NCBI GenBank assembly: GCA_046262935.1
Contig: JBHELT010000018.1
Span: 1 to 63,698 of the forward strand
Direction: 5' to 3'
Length of the DNA stretch: 63,698 bases
DNA from: JBHELT01 sp046262935
Lineage (GTDB): Bacteria > Actinomycetota > CADDZG01 > JAHWKV01
Shown here: positions 37,474 to 46,013 of the stretch, one piece after another
How positions within the stretch are numbered: the first letter of the stretch is position 1
Layout of the letters: each line of letters begins with the position of its first letter
Made by a program: the position numbers and the translations under genes
The notes under the pieces: generated by a model
The model's input: only the letters and a program-made list of their open reading frames with translations
Databases searched by the model: none
Told to the model about the DNA's origin: nothing

Positions 37474-39060
37474 TTAGGTACGGTCCCGCTTCATATCCTC
37501 GAGGATCGATTCGAGGGACTCCTCGGGAGCATCGGTCGTGCTGTCCAACATCTCGCCAGCCAGCTCCGGCTCCGCAGGTTTCGGCTCAGGCTGAACCTCC
37601 GGTTGAACTTCGGTTTCAGACTGGGCAGTCGCCGCTTCAGGCTGGATCTCTGTCGTGGCTTCGGGCTGGATCTCTGGCGCCGCTTCGGGCGTCGCCGCCT
37701 CTGTCGTGGCTTCGGGCGTCGCCGCCTCGACCTGCTGTGAAGCATCATCAGCCGCGGCAACAACTGGCTCGGGAGCCGATCCTGCTTGGATGTCGGCTTC
37801 GATCCTCGCCACAGCCGGCTCCGTCTCGGCCGAAGACTCACCAGCAGGCACTTGCGCTGGTTCCATCTCGAACTCGGGAGTTGCCGGGGCTTCTGGTTTG
37901 GGGGCTACCGTGGAGGTTGAATACGTCGCGATGGTTGAAGGCTCAGAAGCCTGTTTCAGCGAAAGGCTGATCCGCCTGCGCTCGAGGTCGATGTCGATGA
38001 CTTTCACCTCAACCTCGGAGTCCAGAGCCACTACCTGCTCAGGCAGTTCCACATGCGCATCTGACAACTCCGAGATATGCACAAGGCCTTCTATGCCATC
38101 CGCGACTTGTACGAACACTCCGAAGGGAACCAGTTTCGTGACCTTGCCAGTAACGACGTCGCCCATCTTGTTCGTCCTGGCGAAAGCCTGCCAAGGATCC
38201 TCTTGGGTGTTCTTCAACGAAAGCGAAACGCGATCGCGGTCTAGTTCGACCGTAAGAACTTCGACGTTTACTTCCTGTCCGACTTGTATCACTTCGCTTG
38301 GGTGATCGACGTGCCGCCAGGATAGTTCCGACACATGGATCAGCCCATCTACGCCGCCGAGGTCTACGAACGCTCCGAAGTTCACGATCGATGAGATGAC
38401 TCCGACTCGCTTCTCGCCTGGCTTCAGGTTCTCGAGGAACTCTTTGCGTTGTTCCGAGTGGGCTTCTTCGAGGAATGCCCGTCGCGAAAGGACAACGTTG
38501 TTGCGATTCTTGTCGAGTTCGATGATCTTGCATTCGAGCTCTTTGCCAATGAATTGCTGAAGGTCGCGTACACGTCGCAACTCAACTAATGAAGCCGGAA
38601 GGAAGCCGCGAAGCCCGATGTCCAGGATGAGCCCGCCCTTTACCACTTCGATCACGGTCCCCTTGACGATCTCGCCAGCGCGCTTGATGTCTTCGATGCG
38701 TCCCCAAGCGCGTTCGTAACTCGCACGCTTCTTGGAAAGGATGAGGCGCCCTTCTTTGTCTTCCTTCTGAAGCACGAGTGCCTCGATATGCTCGCCGATC
38801 GAAACGATCTCGCTCGGGTCAACGTCGTTGCGTATCGATAGTTCGCGCGCTGGTATGACGCCCTCGGACTTGTATCCGATATCTACGAGGACCTCTTCCT
38901 TGTCGATCTTCACGATGGTTCCGGCAACAAGGTCGCCATCGGAGAACGGTTTGATGGTGGCATCGATGGCGGCCATGAGCTCCTCCATCGAAGTGCCTAT
39001 ATCGTTGAAAGTGATGCTTGTGTCGCGGTCAGCAGATACATCAGGTGCTTGGGATGACAA
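37474..39060 (-). CDS. rpsA: 30S ribosomal protein S1
   Basis: This 528-residue RNA-binding protein has four S1 domains, starting about residues 42 (GDLVAGTIVKIDKEEVLV), 128 (GEIVKGTVIEVVKGGLIL), 214 (KRVGVISSIVNFGAFVDLGG) and 300 (GDVVTGKVTKLVPFGVFV). The last 140 or so residues are a low-complexity acidic tail built of short Pro-Glu-Ala-Thr repeats (such as ATPEATTEAATPEA), encoded by near-repeated DNA and likely disordered. The start is TTG with GGAG eight bases upstream. It probably initiates translation of structured mRNAs. Confidence 0.95.
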   Translation of the reverse strand: MSSQAPDVSADRDTSITFNDIGTSMEELMAAIDATIKPFSDGDLVAGTIVKIDKEEVLVDIGYKSEGVIPARELSIRNDVDPSEIVSIGEHIEALVLQKEDKEGRLILSKKRASYERAWGRIEDIKRAGEIVKGTVIEVVKGGLILDIGLRGFLPASLVELRRVRDLQQFIGKELECKIIELDKNRNNVVLSRRAFLEEAHSEQRKEFLENLKPGEKRVGVISSIVNFGAFVDLGGVDGLIHVSELSWRHVDHPSEVIQVGQEVNVEVLTVELDRDRVSLSLKNTQEDPWQAFARTNKMGDVVTGKVTKLVPFGVFVQVADGIEGLVHISELSDAHVELPEQVVALDSEVEVKVIDIDLERRRISLSLKQASEPSTIATYSTSTVAPKPEAPATPEFEMEPAQVPAGESSAETEPAVARIEADIQAGSAPEPVVAAADDASQQVEAATPEATTEAATPEAAPEIQPEATTEIQPEAATAQSETEVQPEVQPEPKPAEPELAGEMLDSTTDAPEESLESILEDMKRDRT

Positions 39061-39097
39061 CGTTTTGCTCCTTCTTGCCCCGTTGGGGCTGGCGTAC

Positions 39098-39124
39098 TCT
39101 CCCGGATGAACGAACGTTCGGGAG
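39098..39124 (-). promoter_or_regulatory. Inverted repeat in the rpsA leader
   Basis: CTCCCG and CGGGAG flank GATGAACGAACGTTC, about 40 bases before the rpsA TTG. The inner GAAC/GTTC can pair as well. A stem here might serve S1 autoregulation, but no promoter could be fixed, so this is a weak call. Confidence 0.3.
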
Positions 39125-39227
39125 GCTGGATGAGTTTAGCACCAGCCGTTCGGCTGCGGCGGCCATGTGCACGGACGATCACCAGGGGTGACTTGAGCCC
39201 TTGAAACGTTCACCTCTCAGGGCTCGT

Positions 39228-39255
39228 TTGACATAACTAACCGGTTAGTTACACT
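39228..39255 (+). promoter_or_regulatory. tetR promoter with embedded palindromic operator
   Basis: TTGACA (39228-39233) and TACACT (39250-39255) are spaced 16 bases. The perfect 18-base palindrome TAACTAACCGGTTAGTTA (39234-39251) fills the spacer. A repressor bound there would block RNA polymerase, so autorepression by the downstream TetR protein is the obvious model. The ATG follows the -10 element by only eight bases, implying a nearly leaderless transcript. Confidence 0.82.
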
Positions 39256-39263
39256 GGACGGCC

Positions 39264-39878
39264 ATGACACGCGACTCGACCGCAACAAGGTCCAAGATCT
39301 TAGATGCAGCATTCGAAGAGTTCACAGCCAAAGGCTTCTCGGGCACCCGCGTCGACGACATCGCGAACAAGGCTGGCGTGAACAAGGCGCTTCTCTACCA
39401 GTACTACGGAGACAAGGATGCCCTTTACCGCAACGTTCTTCGGTGCAAGATGGGCGAGATCCACAAGGAAGTCGGATCAGGAGATCCGCTAGAGATCGTC
39501 GGACGTTTCTTCGATTTCCACGCGTCGAATCCGTGGATGGCTCGCCTTACGCAATGGGAATCGCTCTCGAACGATGAGCGTGAACTATGCGACGAGGTCT
39601 CGCGAAAGAAGCGCTTCGCCGAGCACGTGAAGTCATTGAAACAAGCCCAGAAAGACGGGCGGATCGATCCCTGCCTCGATGCGGAGCAGACCCTGATCAC
39701 CTTGATGGCCATCGTGACCTACTGGTTCTTGTCACCGCAGGTCATTCGGATGATCACGAGCAAAGATCCTTACTCGCCTCGGGAGATAGCCAAGAGGCGC
39801 AAACACGTCATCGAATCAGCTCGCAGATTACTTGCCCCAACCGATCCGAAAGGAGTGCCCGATGCCATTCGCAGGTGA
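39264..39878 (+). CDS. TetR-family transcriptional repressor
   Basis: This 204-residue repressor has an N-terminal helix-turn-helix (ILDAAFEEFTAKGFSGTRVD, then DIANKAGVNKALLYQYYGDK) and a helical ligand-binding domain. The C-terminal part contains VTYWFLSPQVIRMITSKDPY, as in the TetR_C group near RutR/AcrR. It lies directly behind a promoter carrying an 18-base palindrome and overlaps the efflux-pump start by 17 bases, so it most likely senses a pump substrate and represses both genes. Confidence 0.92.
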   Translation: MTRDSTATRSKILDAAFEEFTAKGFSGTRVDDIANKAGVNKALLYQYYGDKDALYRNVLRCKMGEIHKEVGSGDPLEIVGRFFDFHASNPWMARLTQWESLSNDERELCDEVSRKKRFAEHVKSLKQAQKDGRIDPCLDAEQTLITLMAIVTYWFLSPQVIRMITSKDPYSPREIAKRRKHVIESARRLLAPTDPKGVPDAIRR

Positions 39879-41436
39879 GAACAAGAGAGAAAAAGTGATC
39901 GTGTTGTTCACGATGTGCATCGCGCTGTTCATGGCGATGCTCGACAACACAGTTGTCAACGTTGCCTTGCCAACCCTCAGCCGCAAACTGGGGGCCGGAG
40001 TGAGCGGACTTCAATGGATCGTAGATGGTTACGTTCTTGCTTTCGCCAGCCTGCTTCTCACCGGGGGGATCATGGGCGACCGATACGGCCGCAAGAAGAT
40101 GTTCCTCGCCGGCCTTGGCTTATTCACGCTCTCATCACTGTTATGCGGACTATCTGGCTCGACCGGGCAACTCGTGGCATTCCGTGCATTGCAAGGCGTT
40201 GGGGCGGCGTTATTGATGCCAGGTACGCTTTCGATCCTTACGGTCACATTTCCAGCCGAAGAGCGCGCGCAGGCCATCGGCATCTGGGCCGGAGTTTCGG
40301 GTTTGGCCCTTGCGCTTGGACCAACAGCTGGCGGATGGCTCGTCGAGCACGTCGGTTGGCAGTCGGTGTTCTTTTTGAATGTACCCATCGGTTTCGTAGG
40401 TTTCCTGATCGCGTCGCGGACCGTGAAGGAGTCGCGCGCCCCCCATGCCCGTTCCCTCGACCTGATCGGTCTCGGACTCGGAACCCTCGCGCTGGTTAGC
40501 GTTACCTATGGGTTGATCGAGGCCAACCAGAAAGGCTGGAGCGACCCTGTGATCGTGGGGGCGCTCGTTGCCGCTGCGATCCTCTTCGCAGTGTTCATCG
40601 TCTTCGAGGGCCGCAATCCCAAGGCGATGATGCCCTTATCGTTCTTTCGTTATCCCGCGTTCTCGGCAGGAAACTTCGTTGCCTTTGCCGTGTCGCTTGG
40701 GCTTTTCGGTACCTTCTTCTTCTTGAGCCTTTACATGCAACTCGTACGTGGTTACTCTCCACTGCAGGCGGGGGTTCGTTTCCTGCCGATGACTTTGATG
40801 ATCGTCGTCACCGCTCCCAATGCTGGCAAGCTGGCCCAAAGGCGCGGCTCGCGCCTTCCGATGTCGATAGGCCTGACATTGGCTGCATTCGGGCTTGGCG
40901 CGATGAGCTTGTTGGGCGCAACGACTTCATTCGCTTACGCGATCCCATTGTTGATGATGATGGGAGTTGGCATGGGCATGACCATGACCCCCATGACCGC
41001 CGCGGTTATGAACGCGGTTGGCCCTGCCCGCGCAGGTTTGGGCTCGGCTACCACGAACACCTCGCGTGAGGTGGGGGGTGTCTTTGGGATCGCGCTCTTG
41101 GGAACCTTGCTCACGACCAAACTCAAGTCATCGATAACCGCGAAACTCGCAACGAGTGGTCTTGGGTTCACCCAGAAAGCGGCCGTTATCGCTGCAGCCG
41201 GTCACGGTCGAGTGACCCCTGGGCTGTTCAAAGGGATGACACTTCAGCAAGTTATCTTGGTGCGCACTTCGTTCGCATCTTCTTTCATCGAGGGCTTCCA
41301 TATCACCGTGCTCGTGGGGGCTTCGATGCTTTTGCTTGCAGCGGTGGTCGCCAACAGGTTCATTCCCTCGGCCGTTCACAGTTCGGAGCACGAACAAGCT
41401 CGAGACGAAGAAGCTGCCCTAGCCGCAGGACACTAA
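39862..41436 (+). CDS. MFS drug efflux transporter, DHA2 (EmrB/QacA) family
   Basis: This 524-residue proton-driven exporter has 14 predicted helices. ALFMAMLDNTVVNVALP in helix 1 (motif D1), GGIMGDRYGRKKMFLAGL (motif A) and the motif C-like GVSGLALALGPTAGGWLVE are all clear. The start at 39862 is preferred because GGAG lies seven bases upstream; the earlier ATG would overlap tetR more. The substrate is likely a lipophilic drug. It ends convergently, with stops overlapping polA. Confidence 0.93.
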   Translation: MPFAGENKREKVIVLFTMCIALFMAMLDNTVVNVALPTLSRKLGAGVSGLQWIVDGYVLAFASLLLTGGIMGDRYGRKKMFLAGLGLFTLSSLLCGLSGSTGQLVAFRALQGVGAALLMPGTLSILTVTFPAEERAQAIGIWAGVSGLALALGPTAGGWLVEHVGWQSVFFLNVPIGFVGFLIASRTVKESRAPHARSLDLIGLGLGTLALVSVTYGLIEANQKGWSDPVIVGALVAAAILFAVFIVFEGRNPKAMMPLSFFRYPAFSAGNFVAFAVSLGLFGTFFFLSLYMQLVRGYSPLQAGVRFLPMTLMIVVTAPNAGKLAQRRGSRLPMSIGLTLAAFGLGAMSLLGATTSFAYAIPLLMMMGVGMGMTMTPMTAAVMNAVGPARAGLGSATTNTSREVGGVFGIALLGTLLTTKLKSSITAKLATSGLGFTQKAAVIAAAGHGRVTPGLFKGMTLQQVILVRTSFASSFIEGFHITVLVGASMLLLAAVVANRFIPSAVHSSEHEQARDEEAALAAGH

Positions 41437-44102
41437 GACTTGGCTTCGGCCCAGTTGGGGCCGGAGTGCAGGTCGACATCCATAGGGACGTCCAACTCGA
41501 TCGCGTGCTCCATAGCCTCGCGGATGACTGCCGAAACGGGTGCGACATCTTGCTCGGGCACCTCGAAAACCAATTCGTCGTGAACCGTCAGAACCATGCG
41601 CGATGCGCTGCCGGCCTCGGCCTTAACGGCCTTACTCGCCCTAACCATGGCTAATTTGATGATGTCAGCTGCGGATCCTTGGATGGGCGCGTTCAAGGCT
41701 TGTCGTTCGCCGAGGCTTCTCACTCGGGGGTTGCGGCTGCCCAACTCCGGAACATAACGCCGTCGGCCAAGCATCGTGGTTGTGAATCCATCGACCGTTG
41801 CCTGCTCGATGACTTGATCGAGATAAGTCCTAACACCCGGGTACGATCCGAAAAATCCCTCGATGTAGGTGCGGGCCTGATCGACGGGGATCCTCAGCCG
41901 CTGCGACAAACCGAACGCGCCCATGCCATATGTGACCCCGTACGAAACCATCTTTCCAATGCTCCTAAGCTGTGGAGTGACTTCGCTCGTGTCTATGCCA
42001 AGGGCCTTGGCGATGGAAAGTTTATGAATGTCATCGCCCCGCCGAAACGCCCCAACGAGTTCTTCGTCCTTAGAAAGATGCGCCAGGATGCGCAGTTCGA
42101 TCTGGGAGTAATCGGCGACGATCAATACATGACCTGGCTCGGTGATGAAAGCTCTGCGTATCCGTAGACCTTCCTCGGTTCGGATTGGGATGTTCTGAAG
42201 ATTAGGTCTTTCAGAAGAAAGCCTGCCTGTGGCCGCGACCGTCTGATTGAAACGACAGTGGATGCGATCGGTCTTAGGGTCAGCCAGTGGTGGGAGGGCA
42301 TCGAGGTATGTCGATTTGAGCTTGGCCTTCTCGCGATGACGCAGGATCAACTCGACGACTGGATGTGCTTCACGCAAGGTTTCGAGGACACTGGCATCGG
42401 TAGAGAATTTGCCTGTCGAGGTCTTCTTCGAAGCCTTCAACCCAAGTTTGTCGTACAAGATCCGGCTGAGGTCACGGGTTGAGCCGATGTTGAAGCTCTC
42501 TCCAGCAGCAAGGTAGATCTGGGTTTCGATCGCCTGAAGTTCCTCGGCGGTTTCCTTGGACAGCCTCTTCAAGTAATCGACGTCGATCTTGACTCCATGC
42601 GATTCGACCTCGGCCAACACGGCAGCAAGAGGAAGCTCCAAGTCGTAGAACAGATCACTGGCGCCGCGCTTTTTGAGTTCATCGCCAAGCACATCGGCTA
42701 GCTCCGCTATGGCAAGCACTTGCAGTCCGTAGGTCGGCTCTTTCGTTTCATCATCGAGCAGGAGTTGCTGCTGGTCTGCTTCTGCATCGCTGCCTTGTTC
42801 CTCGTCTGGCCCGTCTAGCCGCAGTTCCTTACCAAGATGATGTCTGGCTAGTTCGTCCAACGCATATGACCCGCGCGCCGGCTCAACCAGGTAAGCCGCG
42901 ATCTCGGTGTCCATCTCGAAAGGCAATGGCTCGATGTTCATCGCCAGTAGAGATTCGATGGCGAGTTTGGAACCGTGGGTGATGATGCGTTTGCTCGATA
43001 ACAACTCACGGAATCGTTCGATGAATGGTTCTTCAGCCACCCATGCGGTATCGCCCACAGCGAATGCGATCGCCTTAGGCCTTCCTTCACCCACGAAGCG
43101 AGCAGTTAATCGATCGAGTTTGTCGAGGGTCGCTATGAACGCGTCGATGTTCGATTCATCGACATATATGACCTGAGCTTCGAAACCTTCTACCGCTTCG
43201 AGAGCTTCCGGCCTATCCGCAGCGAGGCGGTCGTAGAGAACGCGGAACTCGAGCGCATCGAACAGTTTGCGGATCTCGGTGAAGTCCCAATCGCCCATCT
43301 TGAGGCCCCCGAGGTCGATGTCGAACAGTTCAACATCGGTGCCGTGCGTCTTGAGGGCATCGATGTCCCTGAACCTGAAGAACTCACGGTTCTCGAGCAA
43401 TCGCTGTTGCGCCTCAGCGAGGTTGGCTCTCAGTTTAGGTGTGGCCTCATCGAGATGAGCGAACACCTCTTCAAGCGTTCCGTAAGTTTGGATGAGTTTG
43501 GCCGCGGTTTTCTCGCCAACTCCCGGTACCCCTTGGATGTTGTCGGAGGGGTCCCCTCGCAGAGCCGCATACTCAAGGTACCTTTCGGGGGGGAACCCAT
43601 ACCTTTCGACGACGGCGGCCTCATCGTAGATAACGGTCTCGGAGATTCCTCGCTTGTTCATCATCAACTTGATGCGAGGGCCAACCATTTGAAAGTAGTC
43701 ACGATCGGCCGTCACGATGATCACCTCGGCCCCCTCGCCGGCGGCCTTGGTTCCGAGGATGTAGATGATGTCGTCGGCTTCGACGTTGGGGACCTCGAAT
43801 ACAGGGATGTGCAGGACCTCTAGCACTTCCCGGATGAGGCCCACCTGCTGGCGAAACTCATCGGGGGCCGATGTGCGCTGCTCCTTGTATTCAGGCCGGA
43901 TGGCGAGGCGTTCTAACGGTCTTCCCTTGTCGAATGCGACGGCGATGTGATCGGTCTTGTGGTCTTGAAGGGCCTTGATGAGCATCCCCGTGAATCCATA
44001 AACAGCATTAGTCACCTGCCCACTAGACGTCCTTAGATCCGGCGGGAGGGCATAGAAGGCGCGGTACGCGAGCGAGTGACCGTCGATCAAAAGGACCTTC
44101 AT
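41433..44102 (-). CDS. polA: DNA polymerase I
   Basis: This 889-residue protein has an N-terminal 5' nuclease domain (LLIDGHSLAYRAFYALP, VEADDIIYILGTKA, GDPSDNIQGVPGVGEKTAAK). The central exonuclease-like domain has lost the DxE metal motif expected near residue 330 (RFVGEGRPKAIAFAV), so proofreading is probably absent, as in mycobacterial Pol I. The C-terminal polymerase domain has RRAFITEPGHVLIVADYSQIE (motif A, split), SYGVTYGMGAFGLSQRL (O-helix region) and LTVHDELVFEVPE (motif C). Confidence 0.97.
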   Translation of the reverse strand: MKVLLIDGHSLAYRAFYALPPDLRTSSGQVTNAVYGFTGMLIKALQDHKTDHIAVAFDKGRPLERLAIRPEYKEQRTSAPDEFRQQVGLIREVLEVLHIPVFEVPNVEADDIIYILGTKAAGEGAEVIIVTADRDYFQMVGPRIKLMMNKRGISETVIYDEAAVVERYGFPPERYLEYAALRGDPSDNIQGVPGVGEKTAAKLIQTYGTLEEVFAHLDEATPKLRANLAEAQQRLLENREFFRFRDIDALKTHGTDVELFDIDLGGLKMGDWDFTEIRKLFDALEFRVLYDRLAADRPEALEAVEGFEAQVIYVDESNIDAFIATLDKLDRLTARFVGEGRPKAIAFAVGDTAWVAEEPFIERFRELLSSKRIITHGSKLAIESLLAMNIEPLPFEMDTEIAAYLVEPARGSYALDELARHHLGKELRLDGPDEEQGSDAEADQQQLLLDDETKEPTYGLQVLAIAELADVLGDELKKRGASDLFYDLELPLAAVLAEVESHGVKIDVDYLKRLSKETAEELQAIETQIYLAAGESFNIGSTRDLSRILYDKLGLKASKKTSTGKFSTDASVLETLREAHPVVELILRHREKAKLKSTYLDALPPLADPKTDRIHCRFNQTVAATGRLSSERPNLQNIPIRTEEGLRIRRAFITEPGHVLIVADYSQIELRILAHLSKDEELVGAFRRGDDIHKLSIAKALGIDTSEVTPQLRSIGKMVSYGVTYGMGAFGLSQRLRIPVDQARTYIEGFFGSYPGVRTYLDQVIEQATVDGFTTTMLGRRRYVPELGSRNPRVRSLGERQALNAPIQGSAADIIKLAMVRASKAVKAEAGSASRMVLTVHDELVFEVPEQDVAPVSAVIREAMEHAIELDVPMDVDLHSGPNWAEAKS

Positions 44103-44111
44103 CCTTGGGAC

Positions 44112-44117
44112 TATAGT
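44112..44117 (+). promoter_or_regulatory. -10 element of the dtxR-type gene (leaderless)
   Basis: TATAGT ends eight bases before the GTG at 44126, placing the transcription start at or next to the start codon. No Shine-Dalgarno sequence is present and no good -35 is seen. This fits leaderless expression, frequent in actinobacteria. Confidence 0.5.
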
Positions 44118-44125
44118 AGGAACAC

Positions 44126-44794
44126 GTGAACATCCCTCAAGGCGCGCAGGAGTACCTAGAAGCCATCTTCGAGATGGAAGAGGAAGGGGGCCCCATAGCG
44201 CAGGCCCGCATCGCCAAACGGCTGGGCGTTAGCAGGGCGACCGTCTCGGAATACATCAAAAGACTTGAACGAGAGAAGTTCATCGACCTCGACGGCAGAC
44301 ACATCGCGTTGAACTCAACTGGCCGCGACGTTGCCACCCCACTGGTTCGCCGTCACCGTCTGGCTGAGCGATTACTGACTGACATCTTGGAGATCCCTTG
44401 GCATCGGGCTCACGAGATGGCGCACGATTGGGAACACATAATGACGCCGGAGGTAGAAGACAAGATCCTTACTAAAACCGGATCAACCACCTGTCCCCAC
44501 GGCAACCCGATCCCTGGCCAGAAACCGCCATACGACAGAGCCAAGTTGATACCGCTCACTGACCTTGGAGACAAAAACACAGGGACCCTCTGCTTGCTTA
44601 CCGAAGACGTTGAACTGGTAACCGATGTGCTTAGGTATTTCGAGGAGCATGGCCTGATGCCGGGGGCAAGCATCAAGGTTGCCTCTGTTGCGCCCGACGG
44701 CACCTTGATGCTCGAAGTCGACGGCAAGCCCGCCTCGCTCGGTGCCTCGCTCGCCGACAACGTCTGGGTCATGCCCGGGGGTTCGGGGGCGTAG
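44126..44794 (+). CDS. DtxR/IdeR-family metal-dependent transcriptional regulator
   Basis: This 222-residue protein has the winged helix QEYLEAIFEMEEEGGPIAQA followed by RIAKRLGVSRATVSEYIKRL. The metal-binding and dimerisation domain has RHRLAERLLTDIL, HEMAHDWEHIM and TTCPHGNPIP with the Cys ligand. The C-terminal SH3-like FeoA domain is GLMPGASIKVASV. Its length and all ligands match iron-type IdeR/DtxR rather than short MntR. It lies upstream of an iron permease with iron-box-like sequences. The last codons overlap a repeated hairpin sequence. Confidence 0.92.
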   Translation: MNIPQGAQEYLEAIFEMEEEGGPIAQARIAKRLGVSRATVSEYIKRLEREKFIDLDGRHIALNSTGRDVATPLVRRHRLAERLLTDILEIPWHRAHEMAHDWEHIMTPEVEDKILTKTGSTTCPHGNPIPGQKPPYDRAKLIPLTDLGDKNTGTLCLLTEDVELVTDVLRYFEEHGLMPGASIKVASVAPDGTLMLEVDGKPASLGASLADNVWVMPGGSGA

Positions 44795-44850
44795 CAGCCA
44801 CCGTCGGGTTAATTCCATCGTGCGCTAGAAGCTGCGAAGCCCCCGAGATC
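44779..44850 (+). repeat. Hairpin repeat, copy A (overlaps dtxR 3' end)
   Basis: This is a 72-base unit beginning GGGTTCGGGGGCGTAGCAGC and ending CTGCGAAGCCCCCGAGATC. Its arms CGGGGGC/GCCCCCG and GCAGC/GCTGC form a long imperfect stem. It is repeated almost exactly at 44856-44926. It supplies the last residues and stop of the DtxR-type gene. Confidence 0.8.
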
Positions 44851-44855
44851 AAACC

Positions 44856-44926
44856 GGGTTCGGGGGCGTAGCAGCCACCGTCCGGTGAAGCCCATCGTGC
44901 GCTAGAAGCTGCGAAGCCCCGAGATC
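44856..44926 (+). repeat. Hairpin repeat, copy B
   Basis: This is a second copy, with a few substitutions in the loop half (TCCGGTGAAGCCC against TCGGGTTAATTCC) and one G/C pair fewer in the stem. The two copies are five bases apart. A double terminator, a REP-like element or a tiny mobile repeat are all possible. No U-tract follows. Confidence 0.8.
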
Positions 44927-44962
44927 CAGTAGATTCTGTTTCTCAGGCACGAATTATGTCTA

Positions 44963-45016
44963 TTGACAGGGCCAAGTGAGGCAACTTAGGCTACCCTAAG
45001 TGTTAGGCAGACCTTA
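44963..45016 (+). promoter_or_regulatory. Iron-regulated promoter of the FTR1 gene with two DtxR/IdeR-like boxes
   Basis: TTGACA (44963-44968) is followed 18 bases later by TAGGCT as a possible -10. TTAGGCTACCCTAA (44986-44999) matches 13 of 14 bases of the right part of the IdeR consensus TTAGGTTAGGCTAACCTAA. TTAGGCAGACCTTA (45003-45016) is a weaker second match. Binding of the adjacent DtxR-family protein with iron would shut down permease expression. Confidence 0.72.
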
Positions 45017-45072
45017 CAAGGGCTCTCAGGCGAAATGAGCGTCCGATGATCAACAGAAGGGTTGTATAGCAG

Positions 45073-45918
45073 GTGCTTCCAGCTTTCCTGATCGCTCTGC
45101 GAGAAGGCCTCGAAGGCGCACTGATAGTGGTCATATTGGCCACATACCTGGTCCGCGTAGGGCGCAAGTCGGAACTCAAAGCCGTTTGGCTGGGGGTCGC
45201 CGCAGCGGTCGCAGGGAGCCTTATAACCGGCATCATCGTCACGGCGGGGGTCGCCCGTCTTCCCGAATGGGCACAGGAAGCATTCACCGGTATCGCGACC
45301 ACCCTTGCGGTAGCGGTTCTCACTTGGATGATCTTCTGGATGCGTCACCATGCTCGCGGACTCAAGTCATCGCTGGAATCTCGCACTGAATCGGCGATGG
45401 AGTCTGGCCAGTCACTCGCATTACCAGTACTGGCCTTCACGTCAGTTGGCCGAGAAGGCCTCGAGACGGTTCTTTTCCTGAGGGCCGCAGTTGCATCGTC
45501 GACCGCTCACCTTGCCTCCCGCGCTGGCGCCACATTGGGGTTGCTCGTGGCAGCGGGGATCGCATATGGCATCTACAAAGGGGGCGTGAAACTCAACCTT
45601 CGCAGTTTCTTCCAGGTGACCGGGGGTCTCATCATCGTTGTTTCCGCTGGTCTTCTTTCCGGAGCCATACAAGCCTTCAATGAAGCTGGCTGGTTCAACG
45701 TACTCACTCAGAGGGCCTGGGACCTCAGCAGTTTGGTTTCTACGCATTCGATCGTTGGCAGCGCGCTGAATGGTCTATTCGGATACGAGCCTAAACCTAG
45801 CGTTTTCCAGGTGATCGCATACTGGGCGTTCCTGGTTCCCGCCGTGTTCGGCTTCTATTTCTGGCCGGTGATCAGAGCAAGAAGGGCTAAATCCCTAGCA
45901 ACCAACTCCGTCGGCTAG
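45073..45918 (+). CDS. FTR1-family high-affinity iron permease (EfeU-like)
   Basis: This 281-residue membrane protein has seven hydrophobic helices and the two iron-transport motifs REGLEGAL (helix 1) and REGLETVL (helix 4), both essential in FTR1/EfeU. The start is GTG at 45073. No efeO or efeB is adjacent, so it may work alone or with distant partners. The promoter has iron boxes, and the regulator gene lies just upstream. A terminator follows. Confidence 0.93.
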   Translation: MLPAFLIALREGLEGALIVVILATYLVRVGRKSELKAVWLGVAAAVAGSLITGIIVTAGVARLPEWAQEAFTGIATTLAVAVLTWMIFWMRHHARGLKSSLESRTESAMESGQSLALPVLAFTSVGREGLETVLFLRAAVASSTAHLASRAGATLGLLVAAGIAYGIYKGGVKLNLRSFFQVTGGLIIVVSAGLLSGAIQAFNEAGWFNVLTQRAWDLSSLVSTHSIVGSALNGLFGYEPKPSVFQVIAYWAFLVPAVFGFYFWPVIRARRAKSLATNSVG

Positions 45919-45940
45919 TACAATCACCGACAAGAGCAAC

Positions 45941-45970
45941 GGCGCTCGCACCAAGCGGGCGCCTTTTTAT
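45941..45970 (+). terminator. Intrinsic terminator after the iron permease
   Basis: GGCGCTCGC pairs with GCGGGCGCC (one mismatch) around ACCAA and is followed by TTTTTATTT. This is a classic intrinsic terminator separating the permease from gltB. Confidence 0.85.
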
Positions 45971-46013
45971 TTCCCGGCTCGGTGCTCTCACCAACCGAAT
46001 GAAGGGAATGAAC

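Noticed and set aside
37655..37760. Tandem DNA repeat inside rpsA as a mobile or satellite element
   Set aside because: The near-repeats simply encode the Pro-Glu-Ala-Thr tail of ribosomal protein S1 in frame, so they are coding low complexity.
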